Shown here piece by piece: positions 1 through 13,452 of a DNA stretch of 64,000 nucleotides. Location: contig CAXAMN010023306.1 of the NCBI GenBank assembly GCA_963970005.1, forward strand, positions 336,159-400,158, given 5' to 3'. The translations under genes and the position numbers were made by a program. The stretch is from Durusdinium trenchii. Its lineage: Eukaryota; Sar; Dinophyceae; Suessiales; Symbiodiniaceae. Every line of letters begins with the position of its first letter. Within the stretch, counting starts at the first letter, position 1. The notes below the pieces were generated by a model, which was given only the letters and a program-made list of their open reading frames with translations, made no database searches and was not told where the DNA came from.

Positions 1-810
1 GTGGTACTGAGGATCAGATGCATGCAAAAGTCCAGTGTCGCAGGAGTTTTGCTGATGACTTTCTGAACCTGATTCTCTTGACAAAAAGCAGAACGGGTGT
101 TCTTTGGGCAACCTGCTTGCCACAAGTCGCGTAGAGGAAAGGTAGAGCGCTGCAGCCGAGAACCCACTCAATCCTCGGACCAATCAGATACCCTTCACGG
201 GGCTTGGCCCTGTCTCAAAGGAGGGAGACTCCCCGACACCGCTGAAGCACGCCACATCCGGACAAAGTCCAAGCCCAGATGCAGCAGAGTTGGGGGGTTT
301 TCCTACTTTGAGCCACAAATGTCGAAAGGTATTTTCCGGAGATGTCTTCCAAAGGCTAGCAGCCCGACAACGTTTCTTGCCAGCCGGTTTTTAATATATG
401 CATGACGAGGCGCGATGATTTGAACAGACAGTTTCATCTTGAACATTATTCTTGATCTTGATGTGTTTTATTTTTGGCACCTCGCAGTTGAACAGATTAC
501 GGGGTTGGAAAACCCGTACGACTGGCTTTTTCCAAAGCGACAAGGCAAGAGCTGTGTACAGACTGTCGGTGAATCCATCCTGGCATGACGGGAAAAAAAA
601 GTGGCTCGGGCCCCGAGGATACGCTGGGGTCTGGACGTATATGCTGCAACGAACAGGGAGGATCTTTTTGGCTAGAGTCTTGGATTTTCTACAAGTGGCA
701 TAGCAAGATTTGTATCAAGACATCGTTCTTTCTTTCAAATATGGACACCTCGATTGGACGGACCGGCTGTATCAAGACATATCAAAACTAAACACCCAAA
801 AAATGAAGGA

Positions 811-950
811 CGCTATAGTAGCTCCTGGCATTACTACTAGGAGCAAGGCGCGAAACGAACGGAGCATTTCGGGCATCATCGCTACGAACGGAGCAAGGAC
901 GCTAAACCAGACGCAACGGAGCCAGGGCATCGCTACACCGAGTCTTAGAG
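811..950 (-). repeat. Degenerate CTAGTAG/GGAGCAAGG interspersed repeat patch
   Basis: Several imperfect copies of a unit resembling 'TACTAGGAGCAAGGACGCTA' lie in a row, with drifted variants such as 'CGAACGGAGCAAGGACGCTA'. The same family recurs at about 2.1, 2.7, 9.5, 11.4, 15.2, 56.9 and 61.1 kb in both orientations. Confidence 0.75.
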
Positions 951-2124
951 CGCAAAAACTGTGGTGGTGTTGGGCTCCTTCCTTGCGTAGGCTCCTTGCG
1001 TAGGCACCGACCAATGATTTTCACACTCCATAATATAATACAGTAAGTAATATATAACAAAACATGGGGTGCAAAAAGATGTGCTGTGGCTTCATCAACT
1101 CCCAAACAAACGCACTGTGAGGCACAAGCACCGATCGCTTGTACACTCCTCGAGCTTGGGATCCGCAGCGCAACGGTTTTTTTGCGCCTCCGAAGATGCA
1201 ACGACAGGCCGTCCGAAAAGCGGGCTCTATGCTGGAGGTGGTGAGGATAGGTGCGAATGCGTGGGGGACCTACTTGTAGGTCAAATGACACTGCTATGCA
1301 CACAAGAAACTGCCTCCAAACTTGACAGTGTCACAATTCAGCAGGGGATGGTGACATGCTGAAAGTTTCGGAGCACCATCGAAATGATTTGAGATGAGCG
1401 CAATACCGTGCGACATTGTAAATGTGACGTGGTCCTTCTTCACTGTCACTGAAGCTTGATTGGGCCCGTTGGGGGATGGGCTAGCAGTTTCCCCATTCGT
1501 TGATGGGGGCACCCCAATGTCTTTAAGATTTGCCACCGGCCCTCCGACCAGACTGGAGGTTTCAGATCGGGGAAAAGAATGTCCAAGTTCAGATCCGCGG
1601 TGATCAGGTGAGCGAGTCGCTAGTGTGACGATCAGGGGAGGCTTGGGAGGCGATGCAAAGGGACTGAACAAAAGATCATAAATGGATACTTGGAATACTA
1701 ATGAATACTAGGAATACTAGGGACTGATTATAAGATCATTAAAAAGATCTCAAAACTAAACACGGAATTCTTAGATGTGTTGACGTGTGTGTTTCCTGTC
1801 ACATCTATCAGAACAGATGTCTAGACGATATGAATGTATAGATTTACTCTAGCCATAGGACCAAGTAAAACCTGGTCATAATGACCTCATTGAGTCGCGT
1901 TTTTCCATGACCGGACCCAGCGAGATATACATAAAGATCATAACAATTATGGAATTTCGGGTCCACCCAGCTAGTAGTTTCAGGTCCGCCCAGCTTGTTG
2001 TTCCTTGGTGTTAATCCCGGGGTGTTTTGGTGTTTTTCTGAAACCACCAGATGCGGAGAAGAGGAGATGCTCAGGTCCAAAGCACATCTCCAAGCGTTTG
2101 AACGTTTTAGTTGGGTGAAATGTT

Positions 2125-2330
2125 CAATAAGGCCAGGAGCCCCTAGTAGCTTCTTGCTCCTAGTAGTAAGGCCAGGAGCCCGTAGTAGCGTCCTTGCTCC
2201 AAGTAGTAAGGCCAGGAGCCCCAGTAGCGTCCTTGCTACTAGTAGGAAGGCCAGGAGCCCCTAGTAGCGTCCTTGCTCCTAGTAGTAAGGCCAGGAGCCC
2301 CTAGTAGTGTCCTTGCTCCTAAACTGTTGG
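2125..2330 (+). repeat. CTAGTAGCGTCCTTGCTCCTAGTAG repeat array
   Basis: About five units of 'GGCCAGGAGCCC(C)TAGTAGCGTCCTTGCTCCTAGTAGTAA' type lie head to tail. Each unit has CTAGTAG/CTACTAG half-sites, so the array can fold on itself. It is one of the clearest arrays of this family in the window. Confidence 0.85.
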
Positions 2331-2639
2331 TTGGGTGTTTGCACTGCTGAAATAGGCACTTTGGGCTTGATAAGGTCGCCAAAATTCGGGCCCAGTGGAT
2401 CTCAGTGATCTGGAAAAGAAGCACACGCTTTCCGTGTTGATCTTTCATCTTCAACCTCATAAAATCAGCGGTTTGTGTTATCATGAGTGAGAATCAACAT
2501 CTCCTCTTGGGACCCCCTGATTGTGGTTTCAAGACTGTTGAGATAATGGACATCTAATGAATGTTCAATGTTCGTGGATTTTATGGATTGTATGATGGGT
2601 TTTCCAGTTTTCAATGTTGGAGACCTTTTCAGTTGTCAG

Positions 2640-2752
2640 TTTCTAGTAGGCTACTAGGAGGCTACTAGGAGCAAAGGGCATCGCTACTAGGAGCAGGGAC
2701 GCTACTAGGGGCTCCTGGCCTTACTACTAGGAACAAGAACGCTACTAGGAGC
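2640..2752 (-). repeat. CTAGTAG-family repeat, inverted relative to the 2.1-kb array
   Basis: The unit 'CTACTAGGAGCAGGGACGCTACTAGGGGCTCCTGGCC' is the reverse complement of the 2.1-kb array unit. The two patches together form a large imperfect inverted repeat about 0.5 kb apart. Confidence 0.8.
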
Positions 2753-4243
2753 TTTTTCAGTTTCTCGGTGCTCAAAGATGTGCAGGTCTTGGCGAAACAG
2801 GGCCAAGCATTTGTGCCGCTGGCCGGGGATCCAGCGAAGTCAAGCGACTCCGACGAACGGTCGGTTGGTGTCTGTTTGTTCAGCGAACGTTGGTGTCATT
2901 ATTGGGTGTTCTTACTGTACTTGTTTCCACAATGATTTGGGCCATCTCGCCACCGATGTTACCCTAAGCCAATTGCAAGCGTATATTGTATCTCCAACCA
3001 TTTTCCAGCCACAGGAGTCATTGAACCCTGAGGCGAAGGCGATGGGCTCAGCAGGCCAGGGGATCCTTCATGGATACATGAGCAGCCGGGTGAAGAGATG
3101 GAAGCAAGACGATGAGCAAGACGATGGAAAACAAGATGTCATGATATGTCATGTGCATTTCTTGGCTGAGAAACCAAAGGAACTATATAATTAAGCAACG
3201 AAACTAAGCTTTGAGGTCAAAGGGCTGAGAACATCTTGTCACGAAGGGCGGAAGCCGCGAGGCTCTGCGACATCGCGCATGGCTCGCACCCCACCACGTG
3301 CACTGCAAGGCCTGAACTTGTCACGGCTCCCGTGGCCACCACTTGAGATGACACCTGACATATGAGAGACTGTGTGTGGTGGTTCAATTGCTGGCTTGGT
3401 GTTGGAGACACCTTTGCAGATTCACAAGAGATATTGGTGTGCAATATCCGCAAAAACATGAGTGCAATATCCGCAAAATCATGACTCGAATTGCCAGTGC
3501 CGTAAGCAATGCAGAGACAGAAGCATGTCCAGGTGAGTCAGTCTTACAGGCACTAGTACTATCTCTGACTTTGTGTTTATGTGTGTGTGTGTGTGTTTCG
3601 GATTGTCCCATAGAATGTCTTAGAACGCCTTTGTAACTCCGCCTTTGACATTAATTTCTGAATCGAGCTCGACTAGTACCAGGTGCAGCTGGTGGAAGTG
3701 TGCCAGGCGGTGGTGCTACACCACCAGGCCTGAGACTGTTTCACAGTTTTTCTTGCGTCAAGTGAACAATCTTGTGTCCTTGGTGCCAACTTGGTGCCAA
3801 GCAGATTGCAGATTGCCTTCCAAATTCTGGCAGTGAGTATTTTGGGTGAGCAAAGGGTGCTTTTCGGTGATTTCAATCTAGGCTTTGTTGATTGAGAACG
3901 CTGCAGGTGCTCGCACTCCCAGGAGCGTGGACAGACTTCCATGTTTGAGTTCACTTACAAAGTCTATTTATTGCAGTTTTAATTTGTGGAAACTTTTGGC
4001 CACGAGACGAGAAGTATAGGCCTATAGGGCCTAGGACCTAGGACCCTAGGACTGGATTTGATGCGCCCTAAGTTGCAGAAGAGTTTTTGACACTTCAGCA
4101 TTGCAGATGCTCATTTCATGTGTTACCTATTGATCCTGTTGTTGTTACTTTTGCGCGTTTGGCGATTGTACAGGGCATGGCCAGAAAGTGTTCTAAAGAA
4201 TCCACAGACTGCTGCGAATTGAATGGTATGCCTCAAATCTCCA

Positions 4244-4500
4244 GGAGTGCGCCCAGCCCCAAGGCCGAAGCCAAGCCCCGTAGCACCACACCGCCCCAGA
4301 CGCCCAAGGCAGCCACACCCAAGGCGGCCACGCCCAGCGCACCCAGCCGCTCGGCCACACCTAGCCGCCCAGCCACGCCGAAGGCACCGAGCCCCAAGGC
4401 GCGCGCCGGGGCTCCGGGCGCCGCAGGCGCCGGGGTCATACCGCCCTCGTCGCCGCGATCGGCGGTGGCCAAAGTGCAGCCCAAAGCCAAGACTGCAGGC
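4244..4500 (+). CDS. Candidate exon encoding a basic Ser/Thr-Pro-rich low-complexity segment
   Basis: A locally GC-rich frame encodes a run of short S/T-P-K and A-T-P-K motifs such as PKAATPKAATPSAPSRSATP, followed by a Lys-rich tail. The stretch begins after CTCCAG, a good acceptor, and can end at GGCCAG. Composition resembles disordered basic tails such as histone-H1-like or nuclear proteins, but no domain is present, so no function is assigned. The opposite strand is also open across the same bases because the composition is skewed; the plus frame is preferred only for its regular repeats. No flanking exon was recognised. Confidence 0.35.
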
Positions 4501-4519
4501 CAGGACGGCATGTGGCGAT

Positions 4520-7475
4520 GTGCGTATCGCCGGGATGTCATGATTGCTTGTGCGTACACGTGTGCATTCTTGCGATACTATATAATAGGTCTCAAAGAAA
4601 CTCTTCTTTGACTTCTTTGATATGTTTGGGCATGACCCCCTTCGTCCGCTTCGAAGCAGAGGTGTAAAATTGCCAATCAAATCTATCCGTTGATTCCGTG
4701 CCCAATCCGGATGCTTACCATTTCTTCCGTTCCAAGTTCCAAGACAAACCCACATTGCAAAGCATCATTTTGGTTCACCCTGTAAGCTGCTTCAGTTCGC
4801 GGTCCACGAAAACGTCAGGTCCCAGTTCACTGCTCAACGCCATGGCGAAGGCACCCGTTTTCAGACAAATCCACATGGGCAGGGTGTTCGACCAAGCGTT
4901 TATATGATGATATCAGAAGTCTTTGAACTGCAGCATTTCGGAACACTCTGTATAGGCTTTGGGGGTTACCATCGGACAAGCCAGAAGCCAAAACCTAATG
5001 CTCTAAAGGTCAGTAGCTCTTCAGATCGTAGTATTGGATGCCATCGCTATTAGGTTGGAGGCCATCGCCATTAGTATTGGATGCATCATCATATTCAACA
5101 CTCTAGTTTCTTGGGCCATCGGCTGGCAGGCCCAGCAGCGGCGGTGATGGATGTATCCCCTGTCAGTCATTCAAGAGGACGGGTTTGCTTCTGTGGTTTT
5201 TCATTGCCCAAGTTTATTGAGGGACTCTCCTTAGTCTCGAATTCATTTGTCATTCGTGTCCCAAATAGGTCCTAATTTGTTTGCAGGGTCCTTTAAGCAG
5301 GTCAAACAAAACACCTACACAAAAAGATTGGGAAAAAGTCAGCTGACAATAACTGACAATATATTCCTCATGATATGTCGCTTGTGCAGGGGGGTCAGTT
5401 GTTAATTTGTCCGTGATTCCTCTTTGTTCGAACTTTGCAGGGCTCAAGCAGGGGGGGGGCCAATTAGTTAAGTTTACCTCCAGTACTTTCTGGAAGCTTG
5501 CGACTAGTCAATCAGATTATTATTTTTGTTGAGTATCCCCTAACAACGGCTTATACAATTAGTCTACCCTACCCCGCATTGTCAAATTATTCTCAAGGTG
5601 TTTTTCCAGTGATCAGGATTATCGAAAGACAAGAAAAGGAGCATTAAACCGTGCTGGAACTGTAACTGGAATTGGAAGAAACCGGAAGCTCCCTGATGAC
5701 GGGAAACTAAAGAAAGGAACAACAAATTACTGTAAGAGAAAGACATGGTAGCATTCTCTGAGCAGTTGCATGTTGAACTGCACTAGGAGGCCAGGCCATT
5801 GCAGCTGCGTTTGCGCAGCTTGAAATCCAGGGTGAGTGCAGCTGAGACGCCACAAGCCTGAAAAGGCACCGATCTTCTTTGATTAGATCTCCAAGTAGAC
5901 AAAGAGATCCAATACGGTTCTTGCGTGTGAACATTCTGCTCGCGCCTTAGCTGACAGTGTCACTCTGCCCCGCAAAGCTCGGGATGTGTTATTGCACAGG
6001 CAAATGGATGGTGTCACATTTCTATATAGTAGTTGTATAATGTTGTATAATACTTTGTGATTCCTTTCCAGAGAGCATCCACTGCCCGATAATGTAGCTC
6101 GCCCTTGGTGCTTTGGTCCATTCAAATACTGTACTCAAAGTATCTCAAAGTAGTTGTTCTTTTCTATTTAGTCACTGTGTATGGTGTAGATATAGTGATA
6201 TTGCCACTGGCATGTATGTCGTTCTCTTTGGACACGTACTTTCTTGTCACCAAGAGCAACGTCGGTCTTTTGACGACGTGGACCTGCCGCTAATGCGACC
6301 TTAAATCTTAAATGACATGCGTGCGATGACAGACTTGCTGTCACTTGCAGATGCCCAGGAGTGTCCAGATGTGCAAAGATTGTATCACAGATTTAGACAG
6401 AGGCTTCATGACTGCCAGCTTCATGAAACAAATAGCAACATTCATTTGGCATGGTGCCTGCCGTGAAGCCGCTTTCGTACGTGGCCAATCCACGATTCTT
6501 GTTTTGTGTTCAGACCGTGTGAAGCGCAAGCTTTGGACACTAAAATCCCGGCCTTTGCCTGGAAGCTCATTGGAATGGCCAGGCCGCATACAGTGCGGGT
6601 GGGATAAAAGAATGTTTATGAGCCAATTGACGAACTTTTGAGGGTGGGAGGGAGGCTCATCAAGCGAGAGTGGTGTTAGTTTCGCATGTGTTTCCATGTA
6701 TTTCTACACATGCTATATATGCATGCAGCAACAGGGGTAGCTAGGCCACGCAAGGCTGTTTCAGGCGTGTGTTTTGTCTGTTAAGTGTTTTTTGTGCGCG
6801 ATTTGTTGTTTCTTTCACAAGAATTAAGAATGCACGGTGCATTGTGCAACGTGCTTAATTTGTCACTCAACACGCACATTCATCTCAGCCATTGGCTTGG
6901 TTGTGATGGCAAACAACATCACTGAGCATAGCACATGAAAAGAAGAGCAAGCATGGACCAATTTGGAGCGTCTCCAGGATGGAAGACAAACACGTGCTAT
7001 GTCAAGTCACCAGTGTCCTCTCCTTTCTCATTTGTTTTTTTGCCCTTTGGATGGCCTATGTGGCAGAGACAGGGAGGCGCGACCGATCCCTTTTGAGTCC
7101 TTTGGACATTGGAAATCAAGATCAACCAATGCCCGCTTTGTGCCCAGGTACCAAATCTCCGATGATGACGCTTGGTTGCTTAAGTGTCCCATATGGGAGG
7201 ACCTGATCAAGACATACTGGAGGTGTAGAGACGAGATATCAAAAGAGTCAGCCTATTCCAAGCAAAATTTACAAGACAACAAACTTGTCTCCCATGTCCC
7301 TTTGTAGGACAGACATTTTGCGAAACGAGCCCACTTGGCCACGGGGCTCCGAAGCCAGGTTGGTCTTGCTAATACCCGAATGTAGCGAACAAACCTGATA
7401 AATGAAGTGAAGCCCGACAGCTTCAATGTTCTATCAGATGTGTTTGCTAGAATTGGGGAACGGACGTCACAAGCC
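4520..7475. other. Stretch without supported genes
   Basis: Only short overlapping open frames are seen. The frame at 6345-6641 (+) follows a plausible acceptor (CACTTGCAG) but matches nothing recognisable. The frame at 6963-7307 (+) has a coding-like end but no domain. A short GGAGGCCATCGCTATTAGG-type repeat lies at 5036-5088. Confidence 0.5.
5036..5088 (+). repeat. GGATGCCATCGCTATTAGG repeat patch
   Basis: Two to three units of the 'TTGGAGGCCATCGC(C/T)ATTAGT' family are present. The family recurs at 13.0, 15.5, 24.6 and 57.7 kb. Confidence 0.75.
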
Positions 7476-7833
7476 TAATGTCAACCTAGGATTAACCAAC
7501 CCCCCCGAGTAATCAAGGCCAGCTGGAGCCTCCAATACTAAACTAACTAAAACCCTGCAACCTCCCCCTGATAATTTGTGTTCCTTGCCAGAAACCCCCC
7601 CTATCAATCAAGCCCAGCTCCGCCAGAAAAACATAATTGGTGTTCTACAGTATTAATTTATTATGTATTACCTTTTTAGTATTCAATATCTTTTGGTCAT
7701 CATCAGGTCATCATCGTCTCATCATCCATCATCAGGTCATCACTTTTATTAAGGGGATGTGGTCTCCAAAACCTCCAATCTCAAACCTTGTTGACCTTGA
7801 AGGGGGGGGTTGATTAATCCTATGTCGACATTA
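7476..7833. mobile_element. MITE-like element with about 31-bp terminal inverted repeats
   Basis: The left end (7476-7507) starts TAATGTCAACCTAGGATTAA and runs into a C-tract. The right end (7802-7833) reverse-complements to TAATGTCGACATAGGATTAA plus a C-tract. There are three mismatches over about 31 bases. The 358-bp interior has no coding frame; it contains a diverged direct repeat of the C-tract plus '(A)ATCAAG(G/C)CCAGCT' and a short TCATCA microsatellite near 7697-7740. No clear target-site duplication was seen, so class assignment stays open. Confidence 0.7.
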
Positions 7834-9482
7834 CCAAAAAAAACTCTTGGAAACAAGAAAGGGGTGTAGTCTAGTCTAGTTGCAGGAGTTGTAAGGGATA
7901 GCCACGATATGTGAGGATGATAGCATGAATAGTCAAAAGGGAGAATGTGCTTTCTTTGAAAGCTAGCAGTTCCATGACAACTTACCTATTCCTTGCATTC
8001 CCTTGCTCCTTACAAGAAACCATGAGCACCTGGGTCTTGAGGTCCAACGGTCCAGCAGCCGTGCTTCAGGCACCACATTGTTTGGGTCGAACGACGTCTT
8101 GGATGTTGAAAGCCATGGAAAATTAAAGCTTTTTGCACCCGTTTGGAACTGGTGGAGCTTGGAGGTGACAGGGATCACAAATCGGTTGGTGGTATTCGGT
8201 GGTAGTGGTATTTGTAACTCTTCCGAGCCAATCATGTCAGGGGCATCACGCTGCTTGACACCCCGAGGTGGGTGTCTGCGTGGGACATTGTGTCGCAAGA
8301 AGATTCGGTCGTTTGCGAAAGTTGCGTACTTTGTGGGTGGAATACAACGTGCTGCAACCACTTCCCGAGAATACACTGGCACAGTATTGAAGACAGCGTG
8401 GGACACTACTAGGCATGACGACTCCTTGATTGAGATTGATATCCCATTGGTATCCCCATTGATTGATGGTTATTTCCTCGTTGAGAACCTCAGAACTATA
8501 TATCCATGTTGATCTGTTGGACCGTCCATTTGCAGCGACGAGCGACTGCGATCGCCGCGCCGCACGGCCAGATGCCCGCGGAGTGGCGGCCAGGGTTTGG
8601 GGACCTGGTGGGAAAATGTGGGAAACGTGCCAAACACATAGTTATAGTTGGATGAATTTGGATGGGATTTGGATGATGCCGCCACCCAATGCTTGAGAAT
8701 TTCATAGAATTTCTAGGGTTTGGTGTATTGATGGTACCTAATAATGGAATATAATGTAGCTAGAAACAGTATGAAACAGTTTGTCCAAACCCCCACGTGT
8801 CAGTGGTAAGAGGACATGTAATGAATGTTTAACAAGTCCAATGCACATTGCCCACAACAGAATCTGGGCATACCCACAACAGTCCATGAGGACTTTGGCA
8901 TACTTGGAACCTTTTTGACACTCTTCAAATAGACAAGGAATACGGTTCAGAGCTTCCCTCCAGTTTACAGTGATCTACTCTACATGAAACATCATGAAAC
9001 AATCCTCCAGTCTAGGTCTTTCTGTGTTTCTTAAACACACGTGCATGCACGAATAGACTCGTCACGTGCACGATCTCAGTGTACACAAGTGCTGTGCTGC
9101 GCTGGAACGCTCCCAGCGTCGGTCCGCTCAGTTTCTCAGGCGTCACCCACTCCGGACCTGGATGAGGCCATGGGCCATGTGGGACCATCGGACTGAAAAC
9201 AGAGGCATAGACAGAGTGAGTTCATAGACAGGAGCTTTTTGGGCTTTCACCACTTGTTCAACTTGCCTAGAATAAAAGTGGATAGTATGATAGGACCTGA
9301 AAATCAGGAAACACGCTGCAAAGGCTGGGACCAGGAATACCGATTGTACACCTGTTTCATCATGTGCTTGCCAATGTTCGCCGATGTTCGATTTCCGGTT
9401 GGACAACCAACCGCTTGGGCAGCTGGACATATTGTTTTGCATTTCAGCAACTGGACGAAGATGCAGTGCCAAAGTGGAATTG

Positions 9483-9570
9483 TAATACTAGCTTCTTGTT
9501 ACTACTAGTAAGGCACCTGTTACTACTAGCGAGGCACTTGTTCCTAGTAGCGAACATTGTTACTACAGGA
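9483..9570 (+). repeat. TTGTTACTACTAGTAAGGCAC repeat patch
   Basis: Three to four drifted units of the CTAGTAG family ('CTTGTTACTACTAGTAAGGCACC') lie in tandem. The same subvariant recurs at 61.1 kb. Confidence 0.75.
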
Positions 9571-11411
9571 AGATCCAGAAGTTGAACTTCTGTTGGCTGC
9601 AGTGGATGGCCCCAGTGAACGTATTGTCAAGCACGATATGTGGTGGAGGGTGCTTCTCTCATGGAATCCAAGCACAACTGAGGAGCAGTTTGTTTTAACA
9701 TGTCCTTTTTTGTTTAAACATGTTTTAGCCCTTTTATCCCAACTGTTGCTGGACGGCTGAACAACCCAGATTACTGTTTCATGCTGAGTGTCCAAGGATG
9801 ACATGCGAAACTACCTACGACGTTGTGAATCTAACTGGAGTAGATTGGCAGCCGTTGCCTGCAATTTCTACAATCAGAAGCTTGCATGTTATCCAGATCA
9901 CTTCCGTTTGCTCCTGCCAACGCGTTGATCGAACACGAGGCCCGAAGCAGACGAGGGGTTCGTTTGTATCCCTTCAACATCCACGCCAAGTCGGTGGTTG
10001 ATCAGGTGCGTTCGAAAGCGGGGCGTTCGCGATGCGTCACGGTGGGTTCGCTGCTTTGCCACCATGCGTAACGTGCACGCAAAGCTGGCTGAAGGTGGTG
10101 TTCAACCACGACCTGGACCAAAGCAATGATGACCAGTTTGATACGCAGCACTTCAAGGCAATGTTCCAGGCCAGGGCAGCACTTCAATGGGTACTGTACA
10201 AGATCAATCGCATACAATAAATAAATATCATATCATATCATACAATTATAAGCAAAAAGACCTGATGTAGAGTTTCAAGCCAGCAGAAAGACTTATAAAT
10301 ACAGCGACAGCGCAGCACTGCTGTGAGACAAACAGGATCACATCAAAACGGTTGAGAATTGGAGAATTTACCACAAAAGATACATATGGACAGAGCAAAA
10401 TGGCTTGGACATCCTTGGACTGTAGCTCCTCTCAACCTCCAAAGATCATTCTTTTTCAGCTCACGGGCCTCACGGGTCTCAGATGTGAGGTTCACAGCCC
10501 GCCCGGGCGTGGCTTGTTCGGCGCCACCGGTCCACCTCTCGTTGGGCTGACTCGGCGCTGACTCGGTTCTCAGGATGCTGCCGGAAGACCATCTTGGAAG
10601 GATCAACTTCGGTGCAAACAGTGTGGATGCTCAGTGGGCGCTTGGGCGCACCCGTTGTGGTCGCCTGTGACCCGACGAAAAACTCTTCTGTGGAGTTCAA
10701 GTCTCCAGACTGTCTCGAGTCTCATCAGCATGGTGTCATAACATGAGTCTTTACATGTACTTAAATGTTTGTGGGGGGAAGTAGGAAAATAAACATTATA
10801 TAAAAAAAGTCATGATAAACACCTCCCAAGCTCTTCCAAAGCTTCTCGACGGAGACGAGGCAGAAGCCCCGCAAGATGGGCGACCCTTGGGGTCCGTGAC
10901 TGGTCAAGATGGCTGTGGAACGGGACGCATTGCAGGGATTGATGTTCTTCTGCAGAACCTTTGGAGGCCCAGGCTCTAAAAGAGATCGGAAGAGTTATAT
11001 ACAGTAGATAGTTTTAGTTTGGGCAACATATGAACCTACCAGGTTTTTGAGAGAAGAAACGCTTGGCATCCATGTAGCTTTATATGGTTAACATGATTTT
11101 AATTGTTCTGATCCACAGTGACCGACGAGTCGAGTGGCCTCCCGGTGGTTGCCGCGCTGCACGGTGCCCGTAGCTTTTGCAAGCAAAATGTGAGACTCGT
11201 TCAAGTTTTGCTCAGCTTGCAAACATCGTACCAAAACATCACCGGTGGATACCTGTGGGTAGGATGTTGAGGGCCAAGAGGCCGATTTGTGGGAGGGAAA
11301 CAAGACATCCAATCGCATGCGAAGGCTTGGCAGGTCTACTGTCTTTGGTGAAAATGGCAAACTCAACACATGGACTTTGCTCAACACAGACGTCTCCCGA
11401 ATGATGAGGCG

Positions 11412-11545
11412 TTGAGGAGCAAGTAGCTACTAGGGGCTCCTGGCATCGCTACTAGGAGCAAGGACGCTACTAGGGGCTCTGGCCGTACTACTAATAGGAG
11501 CAAGTAGCTACGAACGGAACAAGAAGCTACTTAAGGAGCTTCTCA
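11412..11545 (-). repeat. CTAGTAG-family repeat patch
   Basis: Units such as 'CTACTAGGAGCAAGGACGCT' and 'AGGAGCAAGTAGCTAC' lie in a row. Confidence 0.75.
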
Positions 11546-13027
11546 GACTCACGGTCGCCCGCTGTGGACGGGCGAACTAAGGATCGAGGATCCTCGCACC
11601 ATGCCGATCGTGCCGGGTGGACGAAGGCGAAGCCATGCGAAGCCGAAGATGGATGCGATGGATGCGACGTTTTGTTGCAAAATGGTTGCGACGGTTCGTT
11701 GTGGAGTGATTCCGAAGAGCAGCCGGACTCATTCTTTTTAAGGTGTCCAGTTGATGTACATTTATGTACTGGGAAGCAGACCCTTTGCACATGCTACTAC
11801 TTACTGTAATCTTCACATACTCCGGGAACATCAAAAACAACACCCACTGCTTTAAGATGGACTCAAAGAGTGCAGATGCTGATGGGAAAGCGAAGATCAA
11901 CTTTGATATTGAATAAGTTAAGTTTGTGGAGAAGTTAAGTTTGTTCTTAGGGGTCTCAAATTGTCAGTCGGGAGTCGGGAGGTGATGCTTTGCAATGTCT
12001 AGGAATTGCAATGTATGGTGTGCGAACTGTGGCTCTTTTCGGAGCGGTGCCTTAGAAGGCTCCACGCAGCCATAGTCCAAGGATGTCCAAGGTTCGTTTT
12101 GTCAATAAGAAAACATATGAAAACAGATGGTTGTGGTGACCTCATTTGAACAGAAAACTACAGCCTTCCGTTCTCTTCGCAGGAAGTTCCCGGGACCTGT
12201 GAGCAAGCTGGAACGCCGAGAGATGTCGCACATCGGTGGGAAGAAACATCATAAAACATCCATTGAACTGTCCAGCTGTGGGGTGAGGATGTCCCAAGCG
12301 GTTGTAGCCGAAAGGACGAGAGAATCGGAGGTTGGATGTAGCGGTTGTAGCCCTTGTTTTTGGTATGGCCATGGCCACGCTTTTGTGGACATCATACCTT
12401 CTTGTGATAACCACCGAACTTCACAAAAGGTCTTCAAAACTTGGCAAAAGTCGTGTGACTTGTTCGGAAAGGTATGAGTCGAAGGAAACATACCAGATCC
12501 CTGCCAGCCTTCTGACAGCGTGCGCAGCTGGGCGTCCCAGGTCAGTGGTCGACGACATCCTTTTTGGGCGCGATCTGGATGGCTCTGGCACAGAACGAGA
12601 CAGGCCACAGAACGAGCAACGGCGGCAAACGGCTTCAACGGTAGTATAAGTATAGCGCATGTTGGAGCAAGATGCCCCGGAACCCCGAAGGTAGTCCATT
12701 TAATGGCATTAGAATCCACTAGACTAAGGAGACCAAACAAAAAAAAGCACATTAGGGGGGGTAGGCTGCTAGGAAGAGTTAGCTAGTAGCTTAAGTAAGC
12801 TTCTAGTAACTGGACGCAGGATAGCTCATGCTCGCACTAATGATTTAGGTTCCTGATCTTTTTTGGGAAACTTGAGCATGTAGTAGCAGTTTGACATGCA
12901 TGTGCATGCATCGGATCGGGGGATATGGAGCAATAGAGGATGACAGAACAGTCAGGTTCTACGCCATGGAAGCCCTTCACACCGGGGCTGCAGGCCGTGT
13001 TGCAGTTCTAGACATCAGATTAGTGCA

Positions 13028-13082
13028 ATGGCCTCCAACCTTGGGAGCGATGGCCTCCAACCCAAGAGCGATGGCCTGCCAT
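13028..13082 (-). repeat. GCGATGGCCTCCAACC repeat patch
   Basis: Three tandem units of 'GCGATGGCCTCCAACC(C)AAGA', the reverse complement of the TTGGAGGCCATCGC family. Confidence 0.8.
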
Positions 13083-13452
13083 GGATGCCTTTTTTGCTTG
13101 AAAGTGCGTTGTTTGTTTCTCGCTTCTTGCGGTGACAACGGTGGGTGGAGCTTCCATCGATCTCGGTGCTGTGGCTTCGGGACGCTGCTCATCGCGGCTC
13201 GCACCCCACCAGGTACCCCCTCTTGGCTTCAACGAAAAGAATTGGGGCTGCCAGCGTCAGACACTCTGTCTTCAGACCTGCAACCTGTGGTGTTGTTTCA
13301 ACCTTTCGCAGGCAGTCACAGACTTCATAGGTTTCTAGACTAGAATGAAGGCACCCCCCTGAGAATAATTTTGGCGCAAGTGATTCAGCACAAACTTCAC
13401 TCATTTATACTTTCCAAATTCAAAAGACCAACTTATACACTACTGTTTTGCG

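Larger units (their letters stand above)
1..4080. other. Gene-poor, repeat-bearing segment
   Basis: No coding region can be supported here. The open frames are short, overlap on both strands and lack recognisable domains. The stretch carries three patches of the interspersed CTAGTAG-type repeat, listed separately. Near 305-320 the minus strand reads CATTTGTGGCTCAAAG, which resembles the spliced-leader 3' end with one extra base, but no coding frame follows it. Confidence 0.6.
7834..13440. other. Stretch without firmly supported genes
   Basis: Open frames on both strands overlap (for example 7963-8512, 9143-9472, 10343-10700, 12249-12752) and none shows a recognisable domain. The minus frame at 9143-9400 has a coding-like, membrane-flavoured composition, but no exon chain can be built. 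Repeat patches are listed separately. Confidence 0.45.

Noticed and set aside
7963..8512. Overlapping plus and minus frames of about 150 codons
   Set aside because: Neither strand shows a domain, signal peptide or convincing splice sites, so a gene cannot be supported.
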